Source: a virus
Reading direction: 5' to 3' (one strand)
Length of the DNA stretch: 27,651 bases
Virus record (IMG/VR): IMGVR_UViG_3300029448_000329
Location: 1-27,651 of that record
In this document: in pieces, positions 6,388 through 12,332 of the stretch
Numbering within the stretch: position 1 is the stretch's first letter
How the letters are laid out: each line of letters begins with the position of its first letter
The notes under the pieces: model-generated
What the model was told of the DNA's origin: nothing
What the model saw: only the letters and a program-made list of their open reading frames with translations
The model's database searches: none
Program-made: the position numbers and the translations under genes

Positions 6388-7614
6388 TTAGATAAAGTTT
6401 TCTTTAAAATTACTCGCCATTGCGTGCGAATAATGTTTGTGTATGATTTGTGGTGAATTGCCCATCACTGTCGCAAGCTGTTCAATTGGTGTTCCTTCTT
6501 CAATTTTCCACGTTGCGTAGCTGTGCCTTAAACTGTACATACAGTAGTTTTCACCATCAGCATTTGTCTTCATATTTGCCCACGTTAAAAACGTTCTAAA
6601 TGAACGTCTAAAATCACTGTCAAATACCTTAGTAATTGCAGACCATCTATCACTGCACTTTTCTTTCAATCTTAAAAAGTGCCAGTAAGCAATTTTATCT
6701 GCATACACTGTTCTTGCTTTGTCAGTTTTGCTAGCAGTTTGTCTAACAGTAAGTTTGACAAATTTCTTCTTTGTCTTCTTATCTGTGCCAAACTCAACAT
6801 CACTCCAACGTAAGCCTTTTGCCTGTTTTTCTGTATCAGGTAAAAGTTCGTGTGGTCGCATACCTGTTTTTGCAAGTATCGTTATCGCACTGTACATATT
6901 AGAACGTGTCTGCCTAATACTACCATTTGGCGAAGCATCAATAAAAGAGTTCAACTTACGCAATAACTGCTTAAACTCCTTTTTGGTAAAGTGCGGAAAA
7001 CGTGTACTCTTTATCTTTGTCTTTTTAAGAGTAGGCACTTCTTTGATGTATCCTTTGTCTTGTGCAAAGTTCAATAATCTGCACAAAACACCTTCTTCTT
7101 TATTAAGTGTTGCAGTGCTAGGCTTCGTAAATTTAGGATTTGCTAATCGCCATTTTTGGAAGTCTAACAATGTCTTGTTTGTAACAGTATCAATACTCAT
7201 CTTTTTTTCTGTTACAAAATATGGCTTGATATAGTTACGTGTTGTTTGCACGTAGAAAGCAAAAGTTGTTGCTTTCATATTACCAGTATCAACCTGTTGT
7301 TTGCAGTCTTTTACAAACTCGTCTGCTGCTTTTTCAAACGTTGTTTTGTGTACTGCATAACCGCCTTTTTGTTTGTGCTTAATTTCTGCAAGTTTTCCAA
7401 ATGCAAAAGTTTTAGCATCTTCAAAAGCAGTTTTACCAGTAGAGCATCTAACTGGTTTTTCGCCTTTTACAGCAATGTTCAAATGCCAAAAAGGGCTGTT
7501 TGGTCTTTGCACTAAAGTACAGCCTTTCTGCAATTTTACACGTTGCTGTTTACCAGTAGAAACTGCTGTTTCTTTAGCAGTATCTACCAGCTTCAGTTTT
7601 ACGTTTTGTTTCAT
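6388..7614 (-). CDS. int: tyrosine-family site-specific integrase
   Basis: This 408-residue protein would recombine the phage attP with a host attB. The N-terminal part (about 30-200) is a lysine-rich arm/core-binding region. The catalytic domain shows TGMRPHEL with Arg253, a KTDKART segment with the likely catalytic lysine (296 or 299), YSLRHSYAT with Arg363 and His364, and HKHYSH with nucleophile Tyr395. Two usual histidines are replaced (Tyr360 in the HxxR box, Asn386 in the LGHS box). I chose ATG at 7614 because AAAGGA precedes it; an upstream ATG at 7698 lies inside the leader hairpins. It sits beside a tRNA gene, the usual target class of such enzymes. Confidence 0.93.
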   Translation of the reverse strand: MKQNVKLKLVDTAKETAVSTGKQQRVKLQKGCTLVQRPNSPFWHLNIAVKGEKPVRCSTGKTAFEDAKTFAFGKLAEIKHKQKGGYAVHKTTFEKAADEFVKDCKQQVDTGNMKATTFAFYVQTTRNYIKPYFVTEKKMSIDTVTNKTLLDFQKWRLANPKFTKPSTATLNKEEGVLCRLLNFAQDKGYIKEVPTLKKTKIKSTRFPHFTKKEFKQLLRKLNSFIDASPNGSIRQTRSNMYSAITILAKTGMRPHELLPDTEKQAKGLRWSDVEFGTDKKTKKKFVKLTVRQTASKTDKARTVYADKIAYWHFLRLKEKCSDRWSAITKVFDSDFRRSFRTFLTWANMKTNADGENYCMYSLRHSYATWKIEEGTPIEQLATVMGNSPQIIHKHYSHAMASNFKENFI

Positions 7615-7652
7615 TACGTTTCCTTTTTTGTTGTGTGTGCTGAAATTATTTC

Positions 7653-7674
7653 GGCACACTGTTTTTTGTGTGCC
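7653..7674 (-). promoter_or_regulatory. GGCACAC-N8-GTGTGCC dyad in integrase leader
   Basis: A perfect seven-base inverted repeat with an eight-base spacer lies 39 bases before the integrase start. A second GCACAC-N8-GTGTGC dyad is centred 41 bp away at 7693-7716. Identical half-sites and spacers suit a dimeric DNA-binding protein, or alternative RNA hairpins in the leader. Confidence 0.55.
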
Positions 7675-7685
7675 ATTTTTAAGAT

Positions 7686-7716
7686 AAAAAAAAAGCACAC
7701 AATACGTAGTGTGCTT
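7686..7716 (-). terminator. intrinsic terminator within the integrase leader
   Basis: On the minus strand AAGCACAC and GTGTGCTT form an eight-base stem (7716-7693) around an eight-base loop, followed by nine T (7694-7686, two of them within the stem). It lies between the likely integrase promoter and the gene, so integrase mRNA must read through it. Its arms can also pair with those of the dyad at 7653-7674, which would allow attenuation. Confidence 0.6.
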
Positions 7717-7751
7717 CTTTTGTGCAGAATTACGACCAAAAACCTAATAAA

Positions 7752-7781
7752 ATTATAACATAATGCGGCTTTAAAAAGCAA
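7752..7781 (-). promoter_or_regulatory. probable integrase promoter
   Basis: On the minus strand TTGCTT (7781-7776), an 18-base spacer and a perfect TATAAT (7757-7752) preceded by TG (extended -10) point at the integrase gene. The start would be near 7745, giving a leader of about 130 bases. Confidence 0.55.
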
Positions 7782-8149
7782 GTTTTTATGGAGTCTTTTT
7801 ACCAAACCTTCCAATTTGCACTAGATCAACTGGTGTGCTAATTACTTTTAAGCACACGCACACCTTAAAAACCACCCTTTAAACACCATCAATTAACGAT
7901 GTTCTTTTAGTGTGTCGTTTTTGTGCTGTAAAAAATAGTGTGCAGTTCCCATTTTTTAAAATGCACACTGATTTTACTGTGCAGTTTTGTCATATAAACC
8001 CGCACACAAAACAGCACACTAGCAAGATCAAACTGTAAACAAAGCAAAAACAAAAAAGTAAAAGTGTTGAAAAATAAAGGTTAATTCATTATACAGTGCA
8101 CTTCCTTACAACTTTAAAATTTGTTATTTTTGTATTAGGAAAAAATTTT
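7782..8149. promoter_or_regulatory. non-coding control region with GTGTGC/GCACAC sites, probable attP neighbourhood
   Basis: I see no gene. The region holds GTGTGC at 7833 and 7938, and GCACAC at 7852, 7858, 7963, 8002 and 8014. Further copies flank it at 7635, 7654, 7668, 7695, 7709, 8256 and 8298. AGTGTGCA (7937-7944) and TGCACACT (7962-7969) form a perfect eight-base dyad. 8002 and 8014 are direct repeats 12 bp apart. Clustered short sites next to an integrase and a tRNA fit arm-type or excisionase sites, or repressor operators. Confidence 0.5.
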
Positions 8150-8225
<76 letters not shown>

Positions 8226-8231
8226 AAATTT

Positions 8232-8252
8232 AGATTTACCAATCTTTTTTTT
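8232..8252 (+). terminator. intrinsic terminator after tRNA-Lys
   Basis: AGATT pairs with AATCT around TACC, followed by eight T (8245-8252). It begins seven bases after the tRNA CCA. A wider CACCAAAA/TTTTGGTG pairing encloses it, using the CCA end. Confidence 0.75.
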
Positions 8253-8489
8253 GGTGTGTGCAATTTCCAAAACCCAAAATTAATTCTGCACAAAACTGCA
8301 CACAGAAAAAACTTGCATTTTCCAAACCTCATTTGTTACAATTATATTGTGAAGCAAGTTTGAGTATTATTCTAACGTTACGTTTCCGATAACATTAACA
8401 TACTACTTAGGAAGGCTTGCTTCACTTGAACAGGCACTTTTTTTTAGGCACATCACAGGCACATCTAAATAGATAAATAAAATTACAAT
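8253..8489. other. non-coding stretch with long inverted repeat and AGGCAC repeats
   Basis: GTGAAGCAAG (8349-8358) is a perfect inverse of CTTGCTTCAC (8416-8425), with 57 bases between. Inside, GTTA and TAAC can pair, and ACAAT-TAT-ATTGT lies just before. AGGCAC occurs at 8432, 8447 and 8458. TTCTGCACAA at 8284 recurs at 511 and, inverted, at 7720. I see no gene. A recombination site, operator group or RNA fold are all possible. Confidence 0.45.
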
Positions 8490-8630
8490 ATGGCTCACAC
8501 AGGCAATATAGCAACAATACAGTTGACAACGGAAAGAGTTGTAAATCTCAAAAATATTATCCGTAGTTGCAAAAACAAAAAACAAAACGATAGTGCTCTG
8601 CGAAACAGTAAGCAACACTTGATTAATTAA
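8490..8630 (+). CDS. possible 46-residue regulatory peptide
   Basis: An ORF beginning MAHTGNIATIQLTTERVV and ending KQHLIN has an alternating strand-like start (ATIQLT) followed by two short possible helices. This loosely resembles an Arc/ribbon-helix-helix repressor in length and order, but the resemblance is weak. There is no Shine-Dalgarno. It lies in the control region where a small repressor or excisionase would be expected. Treat as tentative. Confidence 0.28.
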   Translation: MAHTGNIATIQLTTERVVNLKNIIRSCKNKKQNDSALRNSKQHLIN

Positions 8631-8654
8631 AAGTTGTAACATTAGCTTTAATTA
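8624..8654. repeat. TAATTAAA/TTTAATTA inverted repeat
   Basis: A perfect eight-base dyad (8624-8631 and 8647-8654) with a 15-base spacer overlaps the end of the small ORF. It could be an operator or a weak terminator. Confidence 0.35.
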
Positions 8655-8733
8655 ATTTCCGTTATAGAAGCAGACGTAAAAGGTACAGGATAACCGCCTT
8701 GCTAAATTTTAGTTGTCTAATGTTGTATGTCGG

Positions 8734-8858
8734 AAGTCTGTAAAGACTTTGATTTGCTTTACCCAATTACGGGTGAAGTATGTCAAAAGAACTGTAAAGT
8801 AAACGAAAACAAAATACGAGTTTGCGAAAGCAAACGAGTAAATGCACGTAGTGCATTT
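8734..8858 (+). ncRNA. array of four hairpins in the leader of the 8878 gene
   Basis: Four separate stem-loops occur in 125 bases: AAGTCT-GTAA-AGACTT (8734-8749), CTTTACCC with GGGTGAAG (8757-8778), GTTTGC-GAAA-GCAAAC (8820-8835) and AAATGCAC-GTA-GTGCATTT (8840-8858). Two have GNRA loops. The last ends 19 bases before the ATG at 8878. The order and loop types suggest a folded RNA leader rather than chance. Strand assignment follows the loops and the adjoining gene. Confidence 0.5.
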
Positions 8859-8877
8859 CAAAACTGAAAGGAACACA

Positions 8878-9339
8878 ATGGAACAATTTGAGTATAATAA
8901 ACTACAAACACACAATACCACTGAGTATTATGTTATGAGTGATAAGGAGTATAGACGATTAACAAATCATATCCTCACTGTCACAAGTACACTGTTGGAA
9001 AGAAACACAATCAAAGGTAAAAGAGAAACGCAAAGTGACAGACAGACAAGATTGGATATTTTAACAAAAGATAGATACCATCGTAAAAGCAGTTTGCACA
9101 ATGAACCAATATCTATGTTAGATGCTATTTGTGGACTTTTGCAAAAAATCAATCGCAAAGCCAACAATGATCTCACAACAAAACAAGTTGCCTTTTTCAA
9201 TCAAATCTTAAAAGACTTTGGCAAAGATTGGATTGGTAATGATATGGCACTGAGTGGCGACTTCATTGATATGGTTACAATTAAAGATACAGCACAAAAT
9301 ACTGCGTTTGGAAATGGATTGTTTGAATTAGGTAGATAG
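8878..9339 (+). CDS. hypothetical protein beside the lysogeny region
   Basis: I chose ATG 8878 because AAAGGA lies a few bases upstream; an earlier in-frame ATG at 8842 is inside a hairpin. The protein has 153 residues. It is hydrophilic, with a basic central part (KGKRETQSDRQTRLDIL, KDRYHRKSS) and a helical C-terminal half (TKQVAFFNQILKDFGKDW). No known domain, cysteine pair or membrane segment is seen. It is on the opposite strand to all virion genes and follows the tRNA and a structured leader, so an early, regulatory or DNA-replication role is a guess from position only. Confidence 0.65.
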   Translation: MEQFEYNKLQTHNTTEYYVMSDKEYRRLTNHILTVTSTLLERNTIKGKRETQSDRQTRLDILTKDRYHRKSSLHNEPISMLDAICGLLQKINRKANNDLTTKQVAFFNQILKDFGKDWIGNDMALSGDFIDMVTIKDTAQNTAFGNGLFELGR

Positions 9340-9354
9340 TGTAACTTTTGCCAT

Positions 9355-9579
9355 ATGGCAGAAAACATTAGGTTGAACAGAGCTGTAAAATCATTTGTTC
9401 AAATACTTAAAAAATTAAAAAACAAAAATAAAAGTGTTTCTACAACTACGAAACATTGGAAGTTAACTTATAACGCAGTTGACTCAAAAAATAAAATAAC
9501 CGCAACTAATAACAAAACAAAAAAAGTTGTAAACTTACAATTCGATTTAGATAAAGAAAAATTAGAAATTAAAAACTAG
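9355..9579 (+). CDS. small basic hypothetical protein
   Basis: This 74-residue protein follows the 153-residue gene after 15 bases. It begins with a helix (LNRAVKSFVQILKKLKNKN), and the remainder looks like beta strands (HWKLTYNAVDSKNKITATNN, then VVNLQFDL). About a quarter of its residues are lysine or arginine. No Shine-Dalgarno is visible, so it may be coupled to the upstream gene. Its stop overlaps the stop of the convergent fibre gene within CTAG. Function unknown. Confidence 0.5.
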   Translation: MAENIRLNRAVKSFVQILKKLKNKNKSVSTTTKHWKLTYNAVDSKNKITATNNKTKKVVNLQFDLDKEKLEIKN

Positions 9580-10715
9580 ACTCTGCACTGTACAACACAC
9601 TCAATTGTGTGTTCATCATTTACAATTTTGTTTTGTAATACTCTGCCAATAACTCTTTCAGTTTTTGCAGTTTCGCCGTCTTTAAGTGTTCGTGCAACAC
9701 CATCAATTTCACTCATTACAAGTCTGTCGCCTTTGTTAGCAGTTCCAATTACTCTAACAGGTACTCTTCCAACCATTGCAACAAACGGGTGACTGTCATT
9801 GTTACCAGCACTTGCATTCATCATAAAAGCTGGTTGAGTTGAAACAACTCCAAATACATTTTCTGACATTTCACCTTTTGCAGTAGTAATTTCTTGCTCG
9901 CCGCCAATTTCAACAACTGTTCCACACGGCATAGATTCATCAGCAGCATATCTTTCTGCAACGTCTGAATATTGAGCACCAGTAGCTACTGCGTGTACGA
10001 TGTTTGCTCTTATGTCGACAAGTGTTGCGGCTGTTAATGGGTCGTTGGCACTTTTAAAAGCAGTCCACGCACCACCAGCATTTCCAAAAGTAGTTGTGCC
10101 GTCATCAGCAAAACTTTCGTCCCATACAAAAAATAGGTCTTGTTCTGTTGCTGTACTTGCACTTCCTCTGTTTACTTTCAATCCACTGTAAGTTGGCATA
10201 CCAGCATTTGAAGAAACGTTTCTGTTTACTTCGATAATATTATCCTCAACACTTAGTGTAGTAGTGTTAACAATCGTTTGTGTTCCATCGATAGTAAGAT
10301 TGCCGTGCACTCTAACACCATCATCGGTAACGGTCATCTCAGTGTTACCATCACATTGTATCGTAACAGTTCCGTTTGTGCCTGTGTCGGCGCAAGTAAC
10401 GTTGGTGTTAAGTTGTGATATAGATGTTGAGGATACGGAAATAGTGGCGAAGCTTAAATTGCCCGAGCCATCTGTTTGTAAAACTTGTTGGTTACTTCCA
10501 TCACTTGTTGGAAAACTTAATCCGTCAATTACAACAGCACCCGAACCATTTGGAGTAATGTTGATGTTGGAGTTGGAAGTGTACGTTGTGATATTGTTGT
10601 CTGTAACTTGAATATTGTCTGTTTTTAAAGTGTCTGCAAATAATGTTTGCCCACTAGGTACGTTTACTGTTGAACCTGTGCTACCATTTAAATTATCTAC
10701 TTTTAGTGTACTCAT
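9576..10715 (-). CDS. distal tail fibre / virion decoration protein
   Basis: This 379-residue protein begins MSTLKVDNLNGSTGSTVNVP, a common opening of marine phage fibre proteins, followed by beta-rich Thr/Asn/Gly repeats with two N-terminal NIT-T-NSNINI motifs. The C-terminal domain (about residues 245-379) has AQYSDVAERYAADESMP, then VFGVVSTQPAFMMN, then VGRVPVRVIGTANKGDRLV. This domain is shared by many phage structural proteins and resembles the autoproteolytic G2/intramolecular chaperone type. It sits directly downstream of the T7-like fibre gene and probably forms the host-contacting tip. Confidence 0.75.
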   Translation of the reverse strand: MSTLKVDNLNGSTGSTVNVPSGQTLFADTLKTDNIQVTDNNITTYTSNSNINITPNGSGAVVIDGLSFPTSDGSNQQVLQTDGSGNLSFATISVSSTSISQLNTNVTCADTGTNGTVTIQCDGNTEMTVTDDGVRVHGNLTIDGTQTIVNTTTLSVEDNIIEVNRNVSSNAGMPTYSGLKVNRGSASTATEQDLFFVWDESFADDGTTTFGNAGGAWTAFKSANDPLTAATLVDIRANIVHAVATGAQYSDVAERYAADESMPCGTVVEIGGEQEITTAKGEMSENVFGVVSTQPAFMMNASAGNNDSHPFVAMVGRVPVRVIGTANKGDRLVMSEIDGVARTLKDGETAKTERVIGRVLQNKIVNDEHTIECVVQCRV

Positions 10716-10738
10716 TTTTATATCTCCGTATGTATTTA

Positions 10739-12310
10739 CTAAATCAACCTTAAATCACTGCCGTTGGATATTGTTACTGTTTCACCACTTGAAATGGTTA
10801 TTGGAGCAATTAAAAAGTTAACGTGTCCTGCTGTTGTTGTTACTGTGCCAGTGTCTAATGTGCTTTTGTGCGAATAGTATCCGCCACTGCTTGTTATCCT
10901 TATTGGATTTGCAAATTCAGCTTCACCAGCTTCAAATTTGTAAAGAGTTGAACTTGCATTTACGATGTGTGTGTCGCCGTCTGATGAAACAACAGAAACA
11001 CTAGATGAACCATTTTGTATCGTTGAAGCAAAAGAACCAGCACCAACGTCAACACCAGCATTCGTCAATGTTGTGTTTACCCAACCTTTAGTCGCAGCAT
11101 CTGTGTTGTCAGTTGGGTCTGAAAGATTAACAATTCTGTTTGAGTTTGCATCGATGTGTGACGACGGATTGAGTGTTAAATTACCTGTCGATGTTGAAAT
11201 AGTGTTGCCGTCTAAAGTTATGTTATCGACTGTGAAAGTTGTTACGTTGCTTAAAGCCAAGTTGCCACTTGTTGCAGAAACTGTGTTGCCTTCAATTCTA
11301 ACATTGTCTACGTTTAACGTTGTCAGTGTTCCTAAACTTGTGACATTAGTTTGTGCCGCAGTTGTCAACGTTCCAGCTAAATTTGTAGCAGTCAACGTTC
11401 CGTTAACGTTTGTGTTATCGTCTAAAGCAATCGTGCTGTTGTCACTTGAAATAGTGTTTCCATTTAATGTTAAGTTGTCGACAGTAAGTGCAGTCAACGT
11501 TCCTAAACTTGTTACGTTACTTTGTGCGGCTGTGGTTAAAGTTCCAGCTAAATTTGTTGCAGTCACTGTGCCATTAACTGAAGTGTTGTCGTCTAAAGCA
11601 ATAGTGCCAGTCGATGAAGCAATTTGATTATTGTTAAGTGTTAAGTTGTCGACAGTTAAAGAAGTAAGTGTGCCTAAACTTGTAACGTTTGGTTGCGATG
11701 CAGTTGCCAGTGTACCAGTAATGTTGCCACTTGCTGTTATTGTTGAAACATTGGTAGCTCCAGTTACTGATAACTGTCCGCCCACTGATACGTCGCCAGT
11801 TGTAGAAATAGTTGAACCATCGAAACTTGTTGAAACTGTTACGTCACCGCCACTGTCAAATTTTAAGTAAGCATTGGCACGTGATGAAGGAATAGTAAAA
11901 TCTGTTGGTGTTGTTTGGAAGTTGTCTACACGTAAAGTTCTGTTTTCAACTTTGTCGTCAACTTCTTGCAAGCCTTGCATTAATCTGTCTAACGAACTGT
12001 TGATTGCGGCGGCTGTAAAACTACCACTTGTTTGAAAGTCTGTTGCTCTAACTAAGTGTGTATCTCTTTTTAAAATTACAGAAGCACCACTTGATGGGGC
12101 AGAGGTAAAAACAACTGTACCAGTGCCACTGTCGCCACTGTCAAACGTTACACTGTAATCTGCTGTTATTGATTTTTTAACGTTATCTACAAAAACAGCA
12201 ATACTGTTTGCATCAGCTATTTCAAAGTTAAAACTAAATCCAACTGTACTGTCGTCAGCTTGCGTAAAAGTTAATCTGTTTGCACTGTCTGTAAATGCAC
12301 CAACTGTCAT
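10739..12310 (-). CDS. T7 gp17-like tail fibre protein
   Basis: This 523-residue protein has a T7-fibre N-terminal domain (residues 1-150), which attaches the fibre to the tail. It continues with three repeats of 57 residues (197-253, 254-310 and a degenerate copy from 311) built on NVTSLGTLT-LTVDNLTL. Then comes NRIVNLSDPTDNTDAATKGW, a motif of podovirus fibre shafts, and a C-terminal beta region. It would form a trimeric shaft, with the distal tip likely supplied by the next gene. It is the end of the tail module, after the large internal virion proteins. Confidence 0.88.
   Translation of the reverse strand: MTVGAFTDSANRLTFTQADDSTVGFSFNFEIADANSIAVFVDNVKKSITADYSVTFDSGDSGTGTVVFTSAPSSGASVILKRDTHLVRATDFQTSGSFTAAAINSSLDRLMQGLQEVDDKVENRTLRVDNFQTTPTDFTIPSSRANAYLKFDSGGDVTVSTSFDGSTISTTGDVSVGGQLSVTGATNVSTITASGNITGTLATASQPNVTSLGTLTSLTVDNLTLNNNQIASSTGTIALDDNTSVNGTVTATNLAGTLTTAAQSNVTSLGTLTALTVDNLTLNGNTISSDNSTIALDDNTNVNGTLTATNLAGTLTTAAQTNVTSLGTLTTLNVDNVRIEGNTVSATSGNLALSNVTTFTVDNITLDGNTISTSTGNLTLNPSSHIDANSNRIVNLSDPTDNTDAATKGWVNTTLTNAGVDVGAGSFASTIQNGSSSVSVVSSDGDTHIVNASSTLYKFEAGEAEFANPIRITSSGGYYSHKSTLDTGTVTTTAGHVNFLIAPITISSGETVTISNGSDLRLI
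11291..11722 (-). repeat. tandem 171-bp repeats in the tail fibre gene
   Basis: The 57-residue protein repeat corresponds to a 171-bp DNA period. The two full copies (residues 197-253 and 254-310) remain clearly alike at DNA level; the third is partial and diverged. Repeat number could change by recombination and alter shaft length. Confidence 0.75.
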
Positions 12311-12332
12311 TTGTGAATTCCTTTACTTGTAC

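Noticed and set aside
6719-7234. 171-codon plus-strand ORF inside the integrase gene
   Set aside because: Antisense shadow of a gene with clear catalytic motifs; hydrophobic composition typical of antisense frames.
7615-7814. Upstream extension of integrase to 7698 and a 66-codon minus ORF (7614-7814)
   Set aside because: They lie in the leader with terminator and dyads; the ATG at 7614 has the ribosome site.
8432-8463. Three AGGCAC repeats as replication iterons
   Set aside because: Spacing is irregular (15 and 11 bases), copies are few, and no initiator gene is recognisable.
10965-11627. 220-codon plus-strand ORF with Val/Leu-rich repeats
   Set aside because: Antisense of the repeated tail fibre region; its repeats mirror the fibre repeats.
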